Assembly (NCBI GenBank): GCA_963705155.1 | Contig: CAVPJC010000017.1 | Span: forward strand, 124,001-188,000 | Direction: 5' to 3' | DNA: 64,000 bases | Source of the DNA: CAVPJC01 sp963705155 | Lineage (GTDB): Bacteria; Chloroflexota; Anaerolineae; Anaerolineales; UBA4823 | Shown: positions 58,732-64,000 of the stretch, piece after piece | Layout of the letters: every line of letters starts with the position of its first letter | Position numbering within the stretch: position 1 is the stretch's first letter | Program-made: the position numbers and the translations under genes | The notes under the pieces: generated by a model | The model's database searches: none | The model's input: the letters and a program-made list of their open reading frames with translations, nothing else | What the model was told of the DNA's origin: nothing

Positions 58732-60427
58732 CTAGGTGGAAAATGGACGCGTCAGCTCCAGCTTCAGGCGCATCTTGACATCTTTATCCACAAACAGCGA
58801 GCCGTGGTACTGCTGCACCGGGTGGATCTCGCTGCCCTCCAGCACCGTGCTGTACTCGAGGATGGTTGAATCGCCGTTCGGCTCCGTGCGGTAGTCAACC
58901 TTGGTGATCGTTCCGGCGGCATTCTTCTGGATCGACAGGCTGGCAATTGTCTTCAATCCATAGCCAAAGATCGAGACAGCCGGGATGCTGGAGCGCAGGC
59001 CCAGTTCGCGGCGGAATTCGCGCCCGGCGCGCAGCAGCGGGCGGTACTGCTCGGGCAGCCAGCTCTCATCCTCCAGGAAGTTGACTTTCGTCCCACCGGC
59101 ATTGACCTGCAGCGGATAGGTCGGCAGGATCTGGTAGCTGGCGGGGAAGGTCATGGAAACCTGGCGCAGGCGCTCGCCCATAATCCCAAAGGGCAGCAGC
59201 TCGGGTGCGCTGAGCAGGCTGGTGAGGGCCTGTATCACGCCGCGATGCGGGCCGCCCATCAGGATCACACGCTCAACGCGCCCCTTGCCTCCCAGGCGCT
59301 CGATGTAATAGCGGCTGACCATGGTGCCCAGGCTGTGGGCGATGATCACCAGCGGCTGGGTACGCGGCAGGCTCTCAACCAAAGCACCCAGATGGCGCGC
59401 CGAGGTGCGCACATCCTGGCGCCAGTCGTAGGGGAACTCGAAGAAGTCGACCCCCCGCTGGTAACCCAGCGATTCCACCAGATAATCACCCAGGCGGTTG
59501 TACTGGTCCAGCTTGATTAAGTTGGGGACGATCACAACCTGATCTAAAATTTTGCGCGGCTCAAGCGGCAGGGGGTACTTCAGAATCTCCGGGTTGGTGA
59601 AGAGCGCTTTGACATTGGGGAAAATGCACTCGCTGCCGCGCCACAGCTCGCTGCCCATCAATCCCGGCACGAAGATCACGATCCGCCGGCCCTGGCTTTT
59701 CGGCAGGCTGACGTCGGCCATGGTGAGCGATTCTTCTTCGAAGCCGCTTTTGAAGATCAGCGAGGCGTCGCCTATCTTGAATTCATCGCCTTCTTGCAAA
59801 ATGAGCTGGTCGACACGCGCCTCGCCGTGCCAGGTTCCATTGGTCGAGCCCAGGTCGCGCAGCACAAAGATACCGCCTTTGCGCTGCACTTCGGCGTGAT
59901 TGCGGGAGACCCTGGGGTGCTCCAGGACGAGCTGGTTGGCGTCGGTGCGGCCAATGCTGAGCGTATCGATCATCACCTAACAGCACCTCCCAGGTGCGGC
60001 GCGGCGTCACCACCACCAGGCGCGGCTGGTTGGTTTCATTGATGGCGACGGGCAGCACCTCTTCATCCAGGGCTTTATCCAGATCGGCTTCCACATCAAT
60101 GAGCGTCAGGCCGCCTGCCGGGGCCGGCCTCACCAGCTCATAACGAAAGCGAAAGCCGCCCAGGGTGATCAAATCGCCGGGATGCAAGAGCATCCGCTCG
60201 ACGCGCCGGTCATTCAGATAGCTGCCGTTGGAGGAGCCGAGATCAACCAGGGTGCAGCCGGCCGGGCTGCAATCCAGGTGGGCGTGGCTGCGGGAGATGC
60301 GGTTATCGGAGAGGATGATGTCGTTGGTGGTGGCGCGGCCCAGCGTAACACGTGATTTGCCCAGCTCATATTCCTGCTCCGGGCCGCCATCGGAAAGCAG
60401 GATGAGTTTCCCAAAACTTTGTTCCAT
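58732..60427 (-). CDS. Tandem FHA-domain protein fused to an LCAT-like lipase/acyltransferase, one frameshift
   Basis: First FHA (1-100): SRVTLGRATTNDIILSDN, RISRSHAHLDC, DLGSSNGSYLN. Near 59980 the frame shifts. The second FHA: LSIGRTDANQLVLEHPRVSR, NHAEV, LGSTNGTWHG. Both keep the Arg, Ser and Asn contacts for phosphothreonine. A lecithin:cholesterol acyltransferase-type hydrolase follows: FVPGLMGSELWRGS (oxyanion loop) and IIAHSLGTMVSRYYIERLGG (nucleophile). No signal peptide or TM segment. It is 18 bases after the Ser/Thr kinase gene, a likely partner. Target lipids unknown. Confidence 0.85.
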
Positions 60428-60445
60428 GCCAAACCTCGTTCAAAC

Positions 60446-62759
60446 TCAGGGCAGCGCAAAACAGTTGCCGCTGCCAACAATCACTGAATGATCCGGATTG
60501 GCCACCAGCGCGCACAACTGTGCAGCGCCCTGCGGCCGGTCTGCCTCGGCATAGCCTGTGAAAGGAGATGCCCCTCCGAACATCAGGCGGTTGCCGATAT
60601 TGGCCGCGCCCACCTGGTCGGCGGTAAAAATATCAAAGAAGAAGTGGATATGCGTGCCGGGCAAGGCCGGGGTGTATCCATTGGTGGTGAATTCTACCAC
60701 ATATCGGCCCTGGGCATCGATGGTGATCCCCGTAATCTGGACAGACATGCCGGCCGCGCTGCCCTCGGGCGCCGGCGGGACTTCAGCCAGCGGCAGGGTG
60801 CTCAGGTCGCCGGAGAAGTCGGAGCGGCTGCGCTGCAGCCAGCAGGTTTGACCCGGGTTTGCAGGGTTTTCCACCGTCCACCAGGCTTCATCGGGTGAGA
60901 TGCCAGCCACCAACAGCACCTGCCCGGCGCTGAGTTGGGTCAGGACGGGGTAAGCCGGGCCGGGGCCAGCCAGGCAGGGATCATCGAAGATCGGTACGGC
61001 AGCATTCACGTCCGGAAGGATAAAGCAGTTGCCGGAATCCGGTATGACGCTGTGATTGGAATTCGCCACCAGGATGCACATCTGGGTGGCTGAGGCCGGC
61101 CGGTCCGATGAACGGTACTCGTCGAACGGGCGCGGGCCGCCGTACAGTTTCCAGGGGCCTTTGCCCGGAGTGCCCGCCTGTTCTTGAGATACTGTGTTGA
61201 AGAAGAAATGCACATGCTGGCCGGGCAGCTTCTCGGTGTACTCAAAGGTCTCGTAATCCACCACATAAAAACCCTGGTCATTGACCGTGATGGCGTTGAT
61301 GCGAGAATAGGGCACACCGACCGGGATGGTAGGGGTGGGAGACAGGGTAATTGTGGGCGTGGCGGTTGGCGGCGAGGTGGGGGTAATGGTGGGGGTAAGC
61401 GTAGCGCTGGGCGGGGCAGTTGCAACGGCTGCCTGCGCCGCCTGGGTAGCAGCGGGGGTGATGGTTGGCGTTGCCTGAGCAGGAGGGATGTTGGAATTTC
61501 CGGCCCCGGGCAGTATAAGGAATAATGCAATAACGATCACTACGGCTGCAGCGGCGATGCCGCCCCACATAATCAGGTTAGGGCGAGGCCGGGCAGGCGC
61601 AACGGCTGATGGCGAGGCGGCAGATGGAGTTACTGCCGGCGGCAAGGCCGGACCGCCAGCCGCTGCCGCAGGCTGGTAGGCCTGGAGGGTGCCATCGAAC
61701 GCATCCTGCCCTGCCGCTGGGGCAGGCTGGGGAACCCAGGCAGGGGCGGTTGCTTGTGGGGCGGGTTCGGATGGCGTTGGAGAAGCGCCGGTGCGGTTCC
61801 GAAGCAGGCGCCGGGAGCGGCGCAGACAGCGGCGCGCCGCCCGTATCCACTGTTGACCGGGGCGTCTGCGGGGCAGCCTGGTCGGCCAGGGTGGCAGCCG
61901 GGGCGGCGCTGCTGAGAGAAGCCAGCACGCCACGCAGTGCGGCGGCAAAATCCGCCATGGATGCATAACGGTCGTCGCGGTTTTTTGAAAGCGCCTTTTC
62001 GATGACCGCCACCAGCCCGGGGGGCACATCAGGACGCAGCTGACGCAGATCGGGCAGCGGGTCATTGAGGTGCATCATCATCAGCGTCATCGCCAAATCG
62101 GCTTCGAAAGGCGGGCGGCCGCTGACCGCCTCAAAGAGCGTGACGGCCAGGGAGTACTGGTCGGAGCGCGGATCCGGCATCTCGCCGCGGATCAATTCTG
62201 GCGGCAGATACAGGGCAGTCCCGATCACGGCGCCAGTGGCTGTGTGTTTCTCGCCGCCGGTGATCTTGACGATGCCAAAGTCCATCAGGATGGCCTGGTT
62301 GTGGACATCGATCATGATGTTGGCCGGCTTGATATCGCGGTGCACCAGGCCGCGCAGGTGTGCAGAGCCGGCGGCATCGCAAATATTGACGATATAGCCG
62401 ATGACTTCATTCAGCGGCATGCGCCGGTTGGTCCGATTAAACCTGCGCATGCGCTCTTGCAGCGTCTCGCCGGCCACGAATTCCTGCACCATGTAGTACA
62501 GATCGTTATCGTGATTGAAGTCAAAGACCTGGACGATGTTCGGATGCCGGAGCTTGGCGACAGCCGCGGCTTCTTCTTCGAAACGCACCACAAATTTGGG
62601 ATCATCAGCCAGATGAGCGTGGATCATCTTCAACGCCACCACGCGCTTCAAATTGGGGTCATACGCTTTGTAAACAGCCGACATACCCCCCTGGCCAAGG
62701 ATATCATCTATGCGGTAACGTCCACCCAGAGTTTGTCCGATCCAACTCGGACGGGTCAT
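60446..62759 (-). CDS. Transmembrane Ser/Thr protein kinase with repeated extracellular domain, one frameshift
   Basis: ATG 62759 (MTRPSWIGQTLGGRY) after GGGAGGACTATTC. Kinase motifs: ILGQGGMSAVYKAYD, ALKMIHAHL, LVHRDIKPANIMI, LMDFGIVK, SDQYSLAVTLFE. After the kinase an indel at about 61800-61830 moves to a Pro/Ala-rich juxtamembrane region, one TM helix (GGIAAAAVVIVIALFLILPG) and a Thr/Pro spacer. The extracellular part is: copy A (YVVDYETFEYTEKLPGQHVH), an SH3b-like domain (AYPVLTQLSAGQVLLVAGIS), copy B (RYVVEFTTNGYTPALPGTHI). About 760 residues. It probably phosphorylates the partner of the FHA protein. Confidence 0.88.
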
Positions 62760-62819
62760 AGAATAGTCCTCCCGGTAATGAACTTTCAATTAAAGAGTAA
62801 TATTACTAAAGATGTGTGG

Positions 62820-62847
62820 ATTATATCTTACCAAAAGTGGGTGTCAA
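62820..62847 (-). promoter_or_regulatory. Promoter of the kinase-FHA operon
   Basis: Minus-strand TTGACA (62842-62847) and TATAAT (62820-62825) separated by 16 bases, about 55 bases ahead of the kinase start. Confidence 0.85.
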
Positions 62848-62941
62848 GGAGATGCGTATTTTAAGTTGGCTTAAGCGTCGAGGAGCATTCATTCAGCTGA
62901 TCAAAGGATGGCGCCAGGCGTGTTGTTGGATTCCCCTGATC

Positions 62942-64000
62942 TCATTTTTGAGCGCATATCGCATGCGTCGCACAAATATTGACAAATTTCAGGCGCCCAT
63001 CTTCGGCTGAGATGATATAACTGGCGTCCTCAACCGCCGGCAGGCTTGTGCCAAAGTAGTGGTTGAAAATCAACCGGAAGCTGTTTACCGGGGTTATCGA
63101 AGACGGTATCGTACCACTCGCATCCATGCCGGGCAGATAGTATGCATTCAGGATGGGATAGAGCAATTTCATTCTTTCTTCTTCGGTGGGCTGCAGGTTG
63201 CCATAGGCCCGGCTGCTGTGATCCCCCTGCAGGATGATGATCGGTTGTGGATCGCTCTTCCTGAGAATTTCGTCAATCACATTCAGGGCCAGCTTGTTCA
63301 TGTAAATCACCTGGTCACGGTACATTTCCGGCTTCCAGGGCTCGGTGGAAACGCCGTCCAGCAGCGTATAGGGGTCAACGCCGATCCTTTTCTCGCCGTT
63401 CGGGCCGAAGACATAAGGCGCGTGCGGGGAAAGCACATGGGCATAAATAAAATAATTGCCATCCTGGTCGGCAAATTTTGGAAGGTTGGAAAGTGCGTAT
63501 TGTATTCTCAAACGGTGATCATCGAACATGGACTGCATGGGAACATAGTCTTTGCCCTGCAGGTTCAGGTAAATTTTCCCGAGGGTGGTATCCAGCAGCA
63601 TCAACTCAAAGGCAGCCTGGGGATTAAAATCGCTCACATCCGCCGATTTTTCAAAATGATCCGCCGATTTTAATACTGATCCGCTTATAACCATTGTCAA
63701 AATTGACAATTTGATAGTCCAGACTTTTCAAATAAGCGCTGACCCGGTTTTGCTGAACCAGAACACTCAGAGCATCCTTCAACACTTCTTCGTCGGTGAT
63801 CGGTTCACCCTGATTGATGTTCTCCAAAAACGGAGTGATATGGGTCATGTTCAAAGCAGACGAAATCGAATAAACCGTTTCGGCGTAGTTCGAGCGGCTG
63901 ACTTTTGCAATATAGAAGCCTCGATCTTCCAGGGCCTGGATGAACTCAGAGTTATCATAGCCGTACAACTCCTGGAGGACATCCTGGCGGGTGTATCCAT
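62942..64000 (-). CDS. Sulfatase-like hydrolase/transferase, partial (5' end off window), one frameshift
   Basis: Frame at the right edge: GYTRQDVLQELYGYDNSEFI, SRSNYAETVYSISSALNMTH. An indel near 63670 leads to the second part: YFIYAHVLSPHAPYVFGPNG, QPIIILQGDHSSRAYGNLQP (metal-site Asp-His), NAYYLPGMDASGTIPSSITP. These match the alkaline phosphatase/sulfatase superfamily, near LTA synthase or phosphoglycerol transferases. N-terminal membrane helices are expected beyond the edge. It may modify surface glycans or lipids. The stop is at 62942. Confidence 0.8.

Noticed and set aside
1..64000. Selenocysteine or stop recoding to explain in-frame stops and frame changes
   Set aside because: Stops differ (TAA and TGA), most breaks are changes of frame, and no SECIS-like element or recoding signal is seen; sequence indels explain them better.
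1..64000. CRISPR array
   Set aside because: No regularly spaced direct repeats were found; repeats seen are single hairpins, tRNA parts or MITE-like elements.

Overview
The window reads like a chromosomal piece of a GC-rich bacterium with Gram-positive-like and Chloroflexota-like habits, most probably an Anaerolineae (Chloroflexota) genome. This is an inference from gene content: a T-box-controlled ileS, the pgpH-ybeY-dgkA order, an F420/FMN PPOX protein, secreted proteins with Thr/Pro-rich 'TPTPT' linkers, a BTAD-type regulator fused to a hydrolase, a Ser/Thr kinase with FHA partner, and a secreted hydrolase ending in a FIPLVQR tail. No rRNA or taxonomic marker is present, so the assignment is not proven.

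Layout. 1-13 kb: truncated LysM lipoprotein, T-box-regulated isoleucyl-tRNA synthetase, RsbU-like phosphatase with a dead receiver domain, then a forward housekeeping run (yqeY, 7TM-HD hydrolase, ybeY, dgkA, endonuclease IV), two exported proteins on the minus strand. 13-15 kb: acyltransferase, GAF protein, tRNA-Lys. 14.7-29.5 kb: a polysaccharide cluster, all on the minus strand behind one strong promoter at 29568-29595: GT39-like, cellulose-synthase-like, several GT2/GT4 enzymes, a methyltransferase-deacetylase, and a Wzm/Wzt ABC exporter. 29.7-33.2 kb: a large STAND-type ATPase with helical repeats. 33.6-38.8 kb: an M19-like dipeptidase convergent with a three-gene operon encoding a UbiD-type decarboxylase and the two subunits of aconitase X, the pair that forms the archaeal modified mevalonate pathway. 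39-44.7 kb: secreted proteins, GH13 amylase (badly broken), an orphan Flp-type pilin, a serine hydrolase, a PPOX protein. 45-50 kb: secreted alpha/beta hydrolase, then a TetR-controlled cassette (membrane protein, ABA4-like protein, Fe-S flavoprotein, flavodoxin-like protein). 50-54.8 kb: a small tRNA-associated island with a ferric-reductase-like protein and a dead HNH nuclease, next to a CAU tRNA gene interrupted by a group I intron; then Fpg-like protein, nitrilase, tRNA-Gly. 55-64 kb: BTAD-hydrolase regulator, MFS transporter, deaminase, an FHA-FHA-lipase fusion with its Ser/Thr kinase, and a partial sulfatase-like protein.

A feature of the whole window is that about 20 otherwise ordinary genes carry single-base frameshifts, usually with conserved coding sequence continuing at once in another frame, often at homopolymers. 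The simplest reading is uncorrected indels in the assembly, not mass gene decay; I therefore annotate these as whole genes and give the approximate position of each shift. All coordinates of shifts are by eye.
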